From: Leptospira bandrabouensis
GTDB lineage: Bacteria; Spirochaetota; Leptospiria; Leptospirales; Leptospiraceae
Reading direction: 5' to 3'
Assembly: GCF_004770905.1 (NCBI RefSeq)
Contig: NZ_RQHT01000014.1
Location: 62,001-126,000 of the forward strand
DNA length: 64,000 nucleotides
The position numbers were made by a program, and so were the translations under genes. The notes under the pieces were generated by a model that saw only the letters and a list, made by a program, of their open reading frames with translations, made no database searches and was not told the origin of the DNA. Every line of letters begins with the position of its first letter. Position 1 is the first letter of the stretch. This document shows positions 18,538 to 28,023 of this stretch, piece after piece.

Positions 18538-19219
18538 CGTCTGGATTGAGTAAGGTATCAATGACATTTCGATTGGTGTCAAACTCTTGGTTTGCATAAG
18601 AAATAAATTCTGCCGGTGATAACTTTTGTTCCGGAAAATTGGTAACACCTAAACAAGGTGCACCACCTAATCTTTGTATGGTTTCAGCGTTGTCGGTTTG
18701 TAAGGAATTTTCTGGGCCCACTAAATAAAATCCTAAAACCGCCACAAAGCGACTGGTAAGCGCATCCAAAGTGAGTAAGGTATGATTGATAGTACCAAGT
18801 TCAGTGGATCCTATCACCACAACGGGAAGGTTACTTTCTCCAATTCCTCTGATGGTTAAGTAGTCATCGGTCCAAGGAACAAAAACGCCACCTGCCCCTT
18901 CGACAAGGGTATTGGTTTTTCTTTGTTTGGCAAGTGCCGCGAGAAGGAACTTGGGATCTAAAATTTTTCCTTCTTGTTTGGAGGCATAATGTGGACTGGC
19001 AGGAGTTTGAAATTCATACACTGGTTTTAGAAAATAGGAATCCGGTAGACTGGTGGTTTTCTGCACAAGTTCTGTATCACCAGTGCCCAGAGCCCCAGTT
19101 TGGATGGGTTTCCAATAACGGAACCCATACGTTTCTGCGTATTTGGCCATAAAGAGGCAGGAGAAAAAAGTTTTTCCTACATCGGTCCCTGTCCCTGCAA
19201 CGTAAAAAGCTTGGCCCAT
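18527..19219 (-). CDS. bioD: Dethiobiotin synthetase
   Basis: This enzyme closes the ureido ring of dethiobiotin with ATP and CO2. Its P-loop 'VAGTGTDVGKTFFSCLF' lies at the very N-terminus, followed by 'RYWKPIQTGA' and 'TLVEGAGGVFVPW', diagnostic for BioD. ATG at 19219 was preferred to a TTG nine bases upstream. First gene of the bio set; the 59-bp gap to the divergent cyclic-nucleotide-binding gene must hold both promoters. No bioF or bioH lies in this window next to it. Confidence 0.95.
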   Translation of the reverse strand: MGQAFYVAGTGTDVGKTFFSCLFMAKYAETYGFRYWKPIQTGALGTGDTELVQKTTSLPDSYFLKPVYEFQTPASPHYASKQEGKILDPKFLLAALAKQRKTNTLVEGAGGVFVPWTDDYLTIRGIGESNLPVVVIGSTELGTINHTLLTLDALTSRFVAVLGFYLVGPENSLQTDNAETIQRLGGAPCLGVTNFPEQKLSPAEFISYANQEFDTNRNVIDTLLNPDDEI

Positions 19220-19278
19220 ACGGATCAAGTTTTATCAATTCTTACCCTCGTCTATCCGATTTATATAGTAGAGGCTTT

Positions 19279-19800
19279 ATGCAACTTCCCCTTTGGAAAT
19301 CCATTCTCAAACGTGACGAAAATCCGATTACCGAAATTTCACATTTTTTACGTGAAACCGCTATCTTTGAAGGAATGTCTCGCAGGACATTACGAGAAGT
19401 AGCAAGACTCATTCACAAGCGGAAGTATTATGCTGGTGAAACCATTTTTTACCAAGGCCAAGCTGGAACAGGAGTGTATCTTATCTTACAAGGAAAGGTG
19501 GAAATTTTCTCAGAAAGAGAAGGTGTTACCTTAAAGCTCGCCGAACTGGAAAAAGGCGCTTTTTTTGGAGAACTTGCCTTATTCCAAGATTTTCCAAGAT
19601 CTGCGACTGCCGTGGCTCTTGTTGATTCTATTTTACTTGGTTTTTTTCAACCTGAACTAAAAACACTATTGGAAACGAAACCAAGGGTAGGAAACGATCT
19701 ACTATTAAGTTTTGCATCCATCATCGCCGACAGGCTTCGCAAAACAAACGATACACTCGAAGCTGCTTACTTCAAAAGTAAAAAAAATAAAACCAAATGA
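19279..19800 (+). CDS. Cyclic-nucleotide-binding-domain protein without HTH
   Basis: The 173 residues are essentially one CRP-type cNMP-binding beta-roll (about 25-145), with 'YYAGETIFYQGQAGTGVYLI' and a phosphate-cassette-like 'GAFFGELALFQDFPRSATAV' that keeps Glu and Arg at the cyclic phosphate contacts. There is no winged-helix C-terminus; it ends in a lysine-rich tail 'KSKKNKTK'. It is therefore a ligand-binding sensor rather than a transcription factor. Its stop overlaps the start of the AI-2E-family permease gene by 4 bp, implying the two work together. Confidence 0.85.
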   Translation: MQLPLWKSILKRDENPITEISHFLRETAIFEGMSRRTLREVARLIHKRKYYAGETIFYQGQAGTGVYLILQGKVEIFSEREGVTLKLAELEKGAFFGELALFQDFPRSATAVALVDSILLGFFQPELKTLLETKPRVGNDLLLSFASIIADRLRKTNDTLEAAYFKSKKNKTK

Positions 19801-20855
19801 ATCCAAAAGAATTCAATATTTCATCCTTAATATTAAGAACTGCATTTTTTGGACTCATTGCACTTACCGTTTTGATTGGAGTTGTAGGAGTAAAATTCTT
19901 AGCAATTCCACTCTTAATTTCAGGGATCCATTTTTATATCTTCCACGGAATCGTTGACTATTTTGAATCAAGAGGAATCCATCGAGCCATTACAATTATC
20001 ATTATCTTTTCTATTTTGATCTTTGCTGCTTATTGGTTTTTGGCTTTTTATTTACCAAACCTTTTTGAAAAGACACAACCCATCGTATCTGAATGGTCAG
20101 CCAAAATGGATGATCCCAATTTTCAATTATTTGATTTTAATAAACTACCTGTTCTCTCCAAAAACCCAGAACTCTGGAAAAAAATTATAAATCCAGAAGA
20201 AGTGGCAAAGATGGCAACAAGTAATTTAGAATCGTTTTTAAGAGAAATGATTGTGATGATCCCCACTTTTATAAGTTGGATGATAATTATACCTATCATT
20301 AGTTTCTTTTTGCTTTTGGATGCGAATTTGATTTATAAAACAATGATAAGTTTTATACCAAATCGTTTTTTTGAAATGTTTCTAATGGTTTTTTATCGAA
20401 TGAACCAACAGATTACTAGTTACTTAAAAAGTTTAGTCATCCAATGCGGAATAATGGCGATCGTTGCTTCGGTTGGTTTTTATATCGTGGGAGTTAAGTT
20501 TTTTATTCTATTTGGTGTCTTTTTGGGTGTTGCCAATTCCATTCCTTATTTGGGACCTCTAATCGGAGCGGTTCCACCCATTTTATTTTCCATTCTTTTC
20601 CCTGAGATGTCTCCATCGATTGGATCGATTGCCTCTGTTGTGGTGGTAGCTCAACTAGTCGATAATGCCATCGTACAACCGGTAGTGATTGCCAATGCGG
20701 TTTCTCTCCATCCACTTGCGATTCTCATTGGAATTGCCGTCGGGGGAAACTTTTTTGGGATCTTTGGAATGTTACTCGCAATCCCAGTTTTGTCCATTCT
20801 CAAAGTAACAATAGGAATTCTTTACCATGCACTCAAAGAACACCAAATCATTTAA
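19797..20855 (+). CDS. AI-2E-family transporter (PerM/UPF0118-like) membrane protein
   Basis: A 352-residue protein with about eight membrane helices: an N-terminal pair, a soluble segment (~85-150), then a block containing 'GVANSIPYLGPLIGAVPPIL' and 'NAIVQPVVIANAVSLHPLAI', the conserved core of the family. Members include TqsA and Na+/H+ antiporter-like proteins; the substrate cannot be assigned. It is coupled by a 4-bp overlap to the preceding cNMP-binding gene, so cyclic-nucleotide control of transport is plausible but inferred. Confidence 0.85.
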   Translation: MNPKEFNISSLILRTAFFGLIALTVLIGVVGVKFLAIPLLISGIHFYIFHGIVDYFESRGIHRAITIIIIFSILIFAAYWFLAFYLPNLFEKTQPIVSEWSAKMDDPNFQLFDFNKLPVLSKNPELWKKIINPEEVAKMATSNLESFLREMIVMIPTFISWMIIIPIISFFLLLDANLIYKTMISFIPNRFFEMFLMVFYRMNQQITSYLKSLVIQCGIMAIVASVGFYIVGVKFFILFGVFLGVANSIPYLGPLIGAVPPILFSILFPEMSPSIGSIASVVVVAQLVDNAIVQPVVIANAVSLHPLAILIGIAVGGNFFGIFGMLLAIPVLSILKVTIGILYHALKEHQII

Positions 20856-20901
20856 ACGAAGATGGTATACTCTGGGAGTACATACTTTTACGAAATTTTT
20901 A

Positions 20902-20935
20902 AACAAACCATATCAAAAACAGTTTATGGTTTGTT
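20902..20935. terminator. Bidirectional terminator between convergent genes
   Basis: AACAAACCATA (20902-20912) and TATGGTTTGTT (20925-20935) form a perfect 11-bp stem with a 12-nt loop. It separates the plus-strand permease from the minus-strand EamA gene, whose stop codon it overlaps. On the minus strand it is followed by TTAAAAATTT. Stem quality and convergent placement support a shared terminator. Confidence 0.65.
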
Positions 20936-21848
20936 ATTCTTCTCTTTGATTCCACTTACCTAATTCAGAAAATACAATTCCAAAAAGGGTAAGGCCGGAA
21001 CCAATAGCACCAACTGTCTCCAACCTTTCTCCTAACACTAAATAGGCGAGAAAAAAAGAAAACACCGGTTCCAAACTATAGAGTAACCCTGCTCTTGCCG
21101 GAGGAACTGCCTTTTGGTATTTTGTTTGGATTTGTGTTGTAAAAATCGTAGCGAAAATAGAAGTATAAATGATTCCGACCCAAAATTTTAAATCAAATTG
21201 TATGGAAATGGTTTGATTCAAAAACATAGATTCCACTGGAAACAAAGTAGTGGATACAATCGCAATCAAAAGAATCTCAAAGGACACTAAGATTTGGGCA
21301 GGAATTTTTTTACTAAATATATCAATGAGTATAATGTAAATCGCAAAGAAAAATGCGCCGATCAGAGTGAGTCCATCTCCCATTCCGAAGCCACTAGAGT
21401 TTATAATTTCTTCATACGATTTTCCATTTTGAGAAATCAAAAATAATCCAACCACGACAATCAAAACTGCGATCCAAGTTCGTAGTGAGGGAAGCCGACG
21501 TTCTATGGCAATTTGTAATAAGGGTACAAAGACAACATAAGCACCGGTCATAAAACCAGACTGCGTGGCAGTCGTATAAACAAGGCCAATGGTTTGAAAA
21601 GCATAACCCAAAAGGGCGGAACAAGCGACCAAAAAGGCAGGGAAAATATAATCCCACCTTCGATTGGCTTTTGAAAACAAAGTTTTTCTATAGAGGAGTA
21701 AAGTGACAATCCCTGCGAGCCAAAACCGAACGGCCAAAAATAGGAAGGGAGGCACCGAATCCAGCGCAAGTTTGATGACCACAAAGGTTCCACCCCAAAG
21801 AATGGCGGCAATCACCAAAAAGAGTTCTGGAGTGAAGATCCTGGACAT
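20934..21848 (-). CDS. EamA/DMT-family transporter
   Basis: The protein has 304 residues in ten predicted helices arranged as two EamA repeats. Repeat 1 begins 'ELFLVIAAILWGGTFVVIKL' and repeat 2 ends with 'LEPVFSFFLAYLVLGERLE', both typical of the drug/metabolite superfamily. The substrate is unknown. It is monocistronic, ending at the shared terminator; its start faces the RlmL-like gene 44 bp away. A second, unrelated-looking EamA protein is at 23743-24630. Confidence 0.85.
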   Translation of the reverse strand: MSRIFTPELFLVIAAILWGGTFVVIKLALDSVPPFLFLAVRFWLAGIVTLLLYRKTLFSKANRRWDYIFPAFLVACSALLGYAFQTIGLVYTTATQSGFMTGAYVVFVPLLQIAIERRLPSLRTWIAVLIVVVGLFLISQNGKSYEEIINSSGFGMGDGLTLIGAFFFAIYIILIDIFSKKIPAQILVSFEILLIAIVSTTLFPVESMFLNQTISIQFDLKFWVGIIYTSIFATIFTTQIQTKYQKAVPPARAGLLYSLEPVFSFFLAYLVLGERLETVGAIGSGLTLFGIVFSELGKWNQREE

Positions 21849-21892
21849 ATAGAAGACAATGTTTCGAAAGAAAGGTTCAGAGCAAGGAAAAG

Positions 21893-23107
21893 ATGAATTG
21901 GAAATTTAGAATCCGAAAACCACAAACTGGAACTGCCCTTAGTTGGGAGGTGTATTTTCCACCCGGAACAGCCACTTGGTCTGGAGAAAAAATCAAAGAT
22001 ATTTTACAATCGGTCCCACTACCCAACCAACCGGAACCCAATATACGCATTTTTTCTGAAAAAATCAAACTAGAAAATACAAATTCCCACCAAATCGCCT
22101 ATCTTTTGTTTCATGGTCTATTCTTAAGAGACATTCGTCTTGTGATTGGGCGTACCAAAGACTGGGATCAGTCTTCTGAAGTTAGAGAAGAAGAATGGGA
22201 AAGAATTCTAACAGAGGCTGTGACAATCGCAAAACCTTTGTTTTCTGATCCAAACACAAGGTTTTACGAAATTAAAGAAAACTTACATATTAGTTATTTC
22301 GAAGATGAAATTACCGTTTCCCTATCAGTACTAGGAGAACCTGGATACAAACGAGGTATCAAAGCCAATTTTCCCACCAGTGCCCCAGTCCCTGAAGACT
22401 TAACACAAATTTTAATTCAACAATGTTTTGATATCTTTTTAGTTCCCAAAAAAAATGTAATCGGTTTATACATTCCATTTGCTGGAACTTTGACATTCGC
22501 CACCGAATGGGCGTTACAAGAAGAGAACATTTCTCTTCTTTCCCTACCTAGAGACTTTTTGTTTTTTAAACTAAATTTGTTTCCAGACAAATCATTCGAA
22601 CATTTCAAAAAGAAACAAAAAGAACAACTATCCACAAAACCTATCACATCTACTCCCATTATCATCCAAGATACAGACCCAGCTTTAGAGAGTTATTGGT
22701 CAGAAGAGTTTAAACGTTGGAGAAAGATAATCCAAGTATCTCATTGGGATCATAGTATTTCTGATTTTTTTAGAACCTTCCCTGTTTTACCAGAAGGGAG
22801 TGCAGAATTTTCTCATTATTTTTTACCTTTGAATCCGCCGTATGGACTTCGTAAAAACGAACGAACTGAATCCGAAGAAAAGCTTTATTCCAAAATTGGA
22901 AAACGATTAGAAGAACTTTTAAAACTCACCAAAAATCATCCCAAACTTATTGGTTTTATTCTTTGTCCCACGGAAGAAAAATGGAGCGATTGTATGAGAG
23001 AACTTCGAAGTTTTTCTAAAAAAACCATCCATGTCACACATGGAGGAATCGACTTACGAGTATTATACTTTCACTCGGAGGGAAGAATTGAAAGACGTCC
23101 AAATTGA
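21893..23107 (+). CDS. Degenerate RlmL/UPF0020-type RNA methyltransferase-like protein
   Basis: The 404 residues resemble the RlmL family in order. '[13 protein letters not shown]' (about 145-157) matches the strand-turn that ends the THUMP region. '[17 protein letters not shown]' (192-208) lies at SAM motif I, where active enzymes have DPxCGSGTxxIEAA. '[12 protein letters not shown]' is at motif II, and 'LNPPYGLR' (313-320) is an intact motif IV. The Asp, Cys-Gly and Ser of motif I are lost, so SAM binding is doubtful. Alternatively it is a highly diverged active enzyme. It overlaps ung by 20 bp. Confidence 0.55.
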   Translation: MNWKFRIRKPQTGTALSWEVYFPPGTATWSGEKIKDILQSVPLPNQPEPNIRIFSEKIKLENTNSHQIAYLLFHGLFLRDIRLVIGRTKDWDQSSEVREEEWERILTEAVTIAKPLFSDPNTRFYEIKENLHISYFEDEITVSLSVLGEPGYKRGIKANFPTSAPVPEDLTQILIQQCFDIFLVPKKNVIGLYIPFAGTLTFATEWALQEENISLLSLPRDFLFFKLNLFPDKSFEHFKKKQKEQLSTKPITSTPIIIQDTDPALESYWSEEFKRWRKIIQVSHWDHSISDFFRTFPVLPEGSAEFSHYFLPLNPPYGLRKNERTESEEKLYSKIGKRLEELLKLTKNHPKLIGFILCPTEEKWSDCMRELRSFSKKTIHVTHGGIDLRVLYFHSEGRIERRPN

Positions 23108-23753
23108 ATCAGGATGGAAAGAAGTCCTGAGAGATGAATTTGAAAAACCTTATTTTTCTAACTTACGCGAATGGGTAAGAGAACAATACAAAACCTCTAC
23201 CGTATATCCTCCGGCAAAACTAATCTTCAATGCATTTGATTCTTGTCCTTTTGAACAAGTGAAAGTAGTGATTCTTGGGCAAGATCCCTACCACGGCCCA
23301 GGGCAAGCACATGGTCTTTGTTTTTCCGTAAACGAAGGAGTTCCCTTCCCACCATCCTTACAAAATATCTTTAAAGAAATTGCAGACGATTTACAAAAAC
23401 CTATTCCAAAATCAGGAAACTTAACGCATTGGGCAAACCAAGGTGTCCTTCTTCTCAATGCCACTCTGACTGTACAAAAAGACAAAGCCGGATCTCACCA
23501 AAACAAAGGTTGGGAAGAATTTACAGACGCTGCGATCAAAATCCTGGCAGAAAAAAAATCGAATCTTGTATTTTTGTTATGGGGATCTTTTGCTCAGAAA
23601 AAAGAAGTTTTAATCCCACCAAACAAACATTTGGTTTTAAAATCGGCGCACCCCTCCCCACTTTCCGCCTATAGAGGATTTTTAGGAAATAAACATTTTT
23701 CCAAAACAAACGAATACTTACTAACACAAGGGAAGAAACCCATTGACTGGTAA
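23088..23753 (+). CDS. ung: Uracil-DNA glycosylase (family 1)
   Basis: This enzyme removes uracil from DNA. The 221 residues have the catalytic '[20 protein letters not shown]' (Asp in DPYH), '[11 protein letters not shown]', '[11 protein letters not shown]' and the leucine loop '[14 protein letters not shown]'. The start is set by GGAGGG at 23077-23082 five bases before a TTG at 23088, which gives an N-terminus collinear with E. coli Ung; an ATG at 23031 would add 19 residues inside the preceding gene. It overlaps the next EamA gene by 11 bp. Confidence 0.95.
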   Translation: MKDVQIESGWKEVLRDEFEKPYFSNLREWVREQYKTSTVYPPAKLIFNAFDSCPFEQVKVVILGQDPYHGPGQAHGLCFSVNEGVPFPPSLQNIFKEIADDLQKPIPKSGNLTHWANQGVLLLNATLTVQKDKAGSHQNKGWEEFTDAAIKILAEKKSNLVFLLWGSFAQKKEVLIPPNKHLVLKSAHPSPLSAYRGFLGNKHFSKTNEYLLTQGKKPIDW

Positions 23754-24630
23754 CGAAAAAAAAGGATATTTCTTTGTATTTCTGACAGGGGTATTCTTTG
23801 CCTTTGAGGTAATTGGTTTTAAAGAGATATTTAGGAAATACCAATTAGAACCAGAAATTGCCGCTTTTTTTGGAGTTGGGTTTTCTTTTTTGGTAGTGAC
23901 TCCCTATTTTTTAATTTCCAAAAGAAGAAGATTCAAAGTAACCACAACGATTAAACGAGATGGTTTTATTCTAACTTTAGGAACTATTTCCAATGCCATT
24001 GGAATCGTTTTATACTACTTTGCTCTTAAACAAACCGATTTAGGTCCCGCTGCCATCCTTATCAAAACAACTGTTCTTTACAATGTATTACTTGGAGTTT
24101 TTTTCTTAGGAGAAAGATTACGTAAAACAGAAGTGTTTGGAATCGCAATTGCCATTTTGGGAATTTATATGATTTCAACTTTGGAAGGACAAATTAATTT
24201 TTTATCTACTTTCTGTATTTTACTCAGTGCCTTTCTTTTCGCAATCCAAAGTTATATGATTAAAAAATATATTCCTGAAATTTTGGGTTTAGAATATGCT
24301 TACTTAAGACTATTTCTTTTGAGTCTGTTTTTCTTAGTTTATTCACTATACATTGGGAGTTTTCATGTTCCTGAAATTTCTATTATAGTGACTCTTGGTT
24401 TATTTTCACTTCTCGGTTATTTTTTAGGTAGAGCTTTTTATTTTGAGGCGCATAATTATTTACCTATAAGTAAACTTAATGCAACTTTACTCATTGAACC
24501 CATCTTCTTAATGTTTGTTGGTATATTATTCATGAAAGAACCATTTGACGAACAAAAATTAGCTGGTGCTGGTATCATTCTAACGGGATTGTATTTGATC
24601 GTATTTCACAAACGAAAGGGGAAACCATGA
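23743..24630 (+). CDS. EamA-family membrane transporter
   Basis: A 295-residue protein with ten helices in two EamA repeats. Each repeat's end shows the family pattern, for example '[20 protein letters not shown]' and '[20 protein letters not shown]'. Translation begins at a TTG (23743) behind AAGGGAAG, overlapping ung by 11 bp, so the two are probably translated from one message. The stop overlaps the PCD start by 4 bp. Substrate unknown. Confidence 0.8.
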   Translation: MTGNEKKGYFFVFLTGVFFAFEVIGFKEIFRKYQLEPEIAAFFGVGFSFLVVTPYFLISKRRRFKVTTTIKRDGFILTLGTISNAIGIVLYYFALKQTDLGPAAILIKTTVLYNVLLGVFFLGERLRKTEVFGIAIAILGIYMISTLEGQINFLSTFCILLSAFLFAIQSYMIKKYIPEILGLEYAYLRLFLLSLFFLVYSLYIGSFHVPEISIIVTLGLFSLLGYFLGRAFYFEAHNYLPISKLNATLLIEPIFLMFVGILFMKEPFDEQKLAGAGIILTGLYLIVFHKRKGKP

Positions 24631-24923
24631 GAGAGAAACCTACTAGTCTATCCAATGAAGAAATTGAGAATCTCTTAACTCTCCAAAAAGATTGGAAATT
24701 GGACTCAAAAGAAGGAATCCCTATTTTAAAATTTGAAAAAGAATTCCATAATTTTACAGAAGCCTTTTCATTTATCACAAAAGTAGCGTTAGTTTCTGAA
24801 TCCATAAATCATCATGCAGAGATTTGGAATGTATACAACAAACTACGATTGCAACTATTCACTCATGAAACTAATTCTTTAACCACTAGAGATAAAGATT
24901 TCATTACAAGGCTGATGGACTAA
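24627..24923 (+). CDS. Pterin-4-alpha-carbinolamine dehydratase family protein
   Basis: The 98 residues fit PCD/DCoH length. The active-site pattern 'NHHAEIWNVYNKLRLQLFTH' followed by 'LTTRDKDFITRL' corresponds to the family's HHPxxxxxYxxVxxxLxTHxxxGLTxxD, with Ala replacing the usual Pro. It dehydrates 4a-hydroxytetrahydropterin when an aromatic hydroxylase is present; no phenylalanine hydroxylase gene is seen here, so another pterin-linked role is possible. It overlaps the EamA gene by 4 bp and ends before a strong terminator. Confidence 0.85.
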   Translation: MREKPTSLSNEEIENLLTLQKDWKLDSKEGIPILKFEKEFHNFTEAFSFITKVALVSESINHHAEIWNVYNKLRLQLFTHETNSLTTRDKDFITRLMD

Positions 24924-24955
24924 ACAAAAATCCTATCGATCCGTGATGAAATAAA

Positions 24956-24989
24956 AAAAGCCGGGGTCGGAATTCCAACACCGGCTTTT
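24956..24989. terminator. Bidirectional rho-independent terminator
   Basis: AAAAGCCGG (24956-24964) pairs perfectly with CCGGCTTTT (24981-24989), with a 16-nt loop. Read on the minus strand the stem is followed by a longer T-run (TTTTTTTAT), so it chiefly terminates ompL1 transcription while also serving the plus-strand PCD operon. Confidence 0.85.
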
Positions 24990-25009
24990 GATCCAATCAG
25001 TGAGACTGA

Positions 25010-25933
25010 TTAAATCTCGATTTTGTAACCTACACGGTAAGTTTGTCCACCCACTACTACTGGGTAAGCTGCCCAAGGAGCAAGTGCACTAGCACCACCA
25101 ACAGATGTTACACCCGCAACACCCATTCCTGCAGAAAGGATAGTTTCCAATTCGAAGAAAAGGTGACCTTTATCAGTCACTTTTGTTTGCGCTCCTACGA
25201 TCCAGTTGAAACCGAATCCACTAGCACCAAATTTTGCATTTTCTTTTGCAACACCTGGACTTGGAACATCACCCAAAAGAGCGCCCCCACGACCAAGTAG
25301 TGGAGAACCATTAGAACCTAGTCCAGCAGTCATTAACTCTAAACCAGGAGCGTTGATAGTTCCTGAAACGTTCCACATACCTTTAAAGTAGTTCACACCA
25401 CCACCGATGTAAACAGCTGTATCGTTAGCTGCATTGTATAACTTAACACCAATGTAAGTAGGAACTGTTACCGCAGTATAATTCCACTCTTGGTCTAACC
25501 ATTTGTAACCCATCACAGTAGAAGTAGTATCACCACCTGCAATTTTAGTAGTATAGTTTGCATTGATACGGAAAAAGAGATTGTTGAGTCCAAAGATCCC
25601 TTCTTTTTCGTAACCTACGTTAATGTTACCACCAGTCATCGCTCCGCTGTTTTTTCCACCAATCACTCCACCAGTAGATCTTTTTAAGCTGAGCAAAGTG
25701 TTTTCTGCATAAATAGCTTTTTGTTGTCCACCAGTCAAAGCGCCAGAGCTGTTAGTTACTGGAAGGCGAGAATCGAGACCATCTTTTGTGATGGTTCCGC
25801 CGAGTTGTGCTAGGTCAAATTGCATACCTAGACCGATCATAAGATACGAACGAGGACCGGATTGTGCGCTTAAGCTGCCAGCTAAGCACAAAAGTAAGAA
25901 CCCCATCATTCCAAAGCGAAGAGATTTAAGCAT
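25010..25933 (-). CDS. ompL1: OmpL1-type outer membrane porin
   Basis: The 307 residues start at the ATG at 25933, set by AAGGAG ten bases upstream, which leaves a clean signal peptide ending 'CLAGSLSA'. The mature part resembles Leptospira OmpL1 along its length: 'MQFDLAQLGGTITKDGLD', 'TTGG'-like 'STGGVIGGKNSGAM', 'NYFKGMWNVSGTI', 'VTDKGHLFFELETILSAGMG' and the C-terminal 'YPVVVGGQTYRVGYKIEI'. OmpL1 is a transmembrane porin of the leptospiral outer membrane. The central loops (~60-85 and ~230-255) are Gly/Ser-rich and look like the variable surface-exposed loops. It is monocistronic with its own terminator. Confidence 0.92.
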   Translation of the reverse strand: MLKSLRFGMMGFLLLCLAGSLSAQSGPRSYLMIGLGMQFDLAQLGGTITKDGLDSRLPVTNSSGALTGGQQKAIYAENTLLSLKRSTGGVIGGKNSGAMTGGNINVGYEKEGIFGLNNLFFRINANYTTKIAGGDTTSTVMGYKWLDQEWNYTAVTVPTYIGVKLYNAANDTAVYIGGGVNYFKGMWNVSGTINAPGLELMTAGLGSNGSPLLGRGGALLGDVPSPGVAKENAKFGASGFGFNWIVGAQTKVTDKGHLFFELETILSAGMGVAGVTSVGGASALAPWAAYPVVVGGQTYRVGYKIEI

Positions 25934-26109
25934 TTGATGATTACTCCTTAGTGAGTGTTTCCTGAATTTTTTTTCATTCCTGTGGACAAACGAATGCAAG
26001 TGAGCAACCGTTCATACCGACAATTGCAATGAAACTAGTCGTTCTTCTAGGATTTGTCAAATAAAATTGTTAAATTTAAACGAAAATTGTGTTAAATGTG
26101 GTAATTCGA

Positions 26110-26679
26110 ATGAGTCTAATGCCATCTAGGCAATCTTTCCTTATTTGCAGATTGTTCTTGCTTTTTGTTCTGTTTTCCGGCGAGGCCTTTGGTCGGGAAC
26201 GCAAAATCATTCGTTTTTCAGGCGAATTGGTGCATTGGGATACAAAAGGACCCGAACCACAGTTTCGTTTTATCGACCCTACCAATTTACGAGAAAAAAC
26301 CATCTATTGTGATGCGGATACGATGCAGCTGGCCCTTGGCAACCAGTCCTTTGAAAAACACAATATTGAGGGCAAAGCCACGCAATTGAACCCCACTTCT
26401 GATATTTGGCTTTGTTTGGGGAAACCTCATATTTTTCAGAAATTTCAAGTTTCTATTAGCACCCCAGGTTCTCAGTTAAAAAGGATCCAAGGACAAGTCA
26501 TCGAAGCCGATCCCAACACGGGCCAAATTGTCTATTTGGTAAGAGGTAAAAGGTCTTATTTAACCATTGCACCAGAACTGGCACAGGAAATGGCCGAATC
26601 CCTTTCACAGATGCAAACAGTGGAAATCAATGGGGACTACAGATACGACAGGATAAAACGTTATTACATAAAAGATTGA
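26110..26679 (+). CDS. Secreted protein of unknown function
   Basis: About 189 residues starting with a signal peptide (hydrophobic core '[19 protein letters not shown]'). The mature part is probably all-beta, with '[20 protein letters not shown]' and '[16 protein letters not shown]'. The two Cys residues could form a disulfide in the periplasm. I do not recognise the family. ATG 26110 and ATG 26119 are both possible starts, and a GTG lies at 26089; none has a strong ribosome site. It shares the upstream region with divergent ompL1 and is followed by carA. Confidence 0.6.
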   Translation: MSLMPSRQSFLICRLFLLFVLFSGEAFGRERKIIRFSGELVHWDTKGPEPQFRFIDPTNLREKTIYCDADTMQLALGNQSFEKHNIEGKATQLNPTSDIWLCLGKPHIFQKFQVSISTPGSQLKRIQGQVIEADPNTGQIVYLVRGKRSYLTIAPELAQEMAESLSQMQTVEINGDYRYDRIKRYYIKD

Positions 26680-26716
26680 TGAATTTTTGTTCGTCATAAG
26701 GGGCCATTTCTTTGGA

Positions 26717-27811
26717 ATGGACTGGATGCAGGCTTTTTTGGTTTTAGCAAACGGAACGGTCATGAAGGGCCGATCTTTCGGTGCAAATAAGAATTCGATT
26801 GGTGAGGTAGTCTTTAACACCTCTATGGCGGGATATCAGGAAATCATTACTGATCCTTCTTACAAAGGCCAACTCGTGACACTCACTTACCCTATGATTG
26901 GGAATTACGGTATCAATCCAGACGACATGGAATCAGATAAGATCCAGGCATCTGGACTCATCGTCAAAGAATATGTCAAACGACCTTCTAACTTTCAATC
27001 GAAAGAAACTTTAAGCGATTTTTTAATCCGATTCGGTATCCCTGCCATAGAAGGTATCGATACTCGCAAGCTAACTCGCATCATACGAAACTCAGGTGCC
27101 ATGTCTTGTGGGATTTTTATTAGCGAAACTTACAATGATTCTTTTCTTGAAGCAGTCAAAAATGCCCCTACTATGGAAGGCCAAGACCTAGCACAAGTAG
27201 TCACTTGTGAGAAACCATATGTATTTGGAGCACATTCTCCAAGTAAGTTTAAACTTGCTGTATATGATTTTGGGGTCAAACGCAACATTTTAAAACTTTT
27301 GGATGCAGCTGGATTCAATGTTCATGTTTTCCCTGCCAAAACCAAAGCCGAAGATTTATTAAAAGAAGGATTTGATGCTTTTTTCCTTTCCAATGGTCCT
27401 GGAGATCCAGCTCCCTTGGATTATGCGATTTCCTCAGCAAAAGCCATTATGGATGCCAAAAAACCTCTGTTTGGGATTTGTTTAGGCCACCAAATCATTG
27501 GATTGGCTTTAGGCAAAAAGACCGCCAAACTCAAGTTTGGTCATAGAGGTGGAAACCATCCGGTCAGAAACGAAGAAACTGGCAAAATTGAAATCACTTC
27601 CCAAAACCACGGATTTCATGTACTCGGTGAGTCCACAAGTGAGATGCCAATCACTAGGATCAATTTGTTCGATCATACAGTTGCCGGCCTAAAAACCAAA
27701 GGCCTTCCCGTGATGGCAGTCCAATACCATCCAGAAGCCTGTCCAGGTCCTCATGATTCCGCTTATCATTTTCAAGAATTTTATACTATGGTAGAATCTA
27801 GCAAATCGTAA
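26717..27811 (+). CDS. carA: Carbamoyl-phosphate synthase small subunit
   Basis: This glutaminase subunit supplies ammonia to CarB for pyrimidine and arginine synthesis. From the ATG at 26717 it has 364 residues: N-terminal '[17 protein letters not shown]', '[20 protein letters not shown]', '[15 protein letters not shown]', then the class-I glutaminase domain with nucleophile Cys in '[17 protein letters not shown]', and '[17 protein letters not shown]' with the His and Glu of the triad. ATG 26726 is an equally good start. carB is not adjacent. Confidence 0.96.
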   Translation: MDWMQAFLVLANGTVMKGRSFGANKNSIGEVVFNTSMAGYQEIITDPSYKGQLVTLTYPMIGNYGINPDDMESDKIQASGLIVKEYVKRPSNFQSKETLSDFLIRFGIPAIEGIDTRKLTRIIRNSGAMSCGIFISETYNDSFLEAVKNAPTMEGQDLAQVVTCEKPYVFGAHSPSKFKLAVYDFGVKRNILKLLDAAGFNVHVFPAKTKAEDLLKEGFDAFFLSNGPGDPAPLDYAISSAKAIMDAKKPLFGICLGHQIIGLALGKKTAKLKFGHRGGNHPVRNEETGKIEITSQNHGFHVLGESTSEMPITRINLFDHTVAGLKTKGLPVMAVQYHPEACPGPHDSAYHFQEFYTMVESSKS

Positions 27812-27837
27812 GATTTGGCTAAATAGCGAGGTGATTC

Positions 27838-28023
27838 ATGTCATACGGTGAAGATAAAAATTTTTGGGGAATCCCATACGGAACAGAAATTTCAGCAGAA
27901 GCATTTGTGAAAGATATCTGGGATCCTAGTACAGAAGAAATCCTAACACCAAAACAATTTTTTGGACTCGGTTGGGGAATCAACCTACATGCCTTGGGCC
28001 GAAGAGTGGGTGTGATCAAATAA
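27838..28023 (+). CDS. Small DUF5808-like protein
   Basis: The 61 residues have an ideal ribosome site (GAGGTG, 27828-27833) before the ATG. The end 'EEILTPKQFFGLGWGINLHA' matches the Gly-Trp-x-x-Asn pattern of DUF5808 (PF19124) as I remember it, preceded by 'FWGIPYG' as in that family's 'FWxxGxxY' opening. It is soluble, of unknown function. Its last 39 bp overlap the convergent SGNH gene. Confidence 0.65.
   Translation: MSYGEDKNFWGIPYGTEISAEAFVKDIWDPSTEEILTPKQFFGLGWGINLHALGRRVGVIK

Noticed and set aside
25043..25391. Plus-strand frames within the ompL1 gene
   Set aside because: They are antisense to a clear OmpL1 coding sequence and have no ribosome site.
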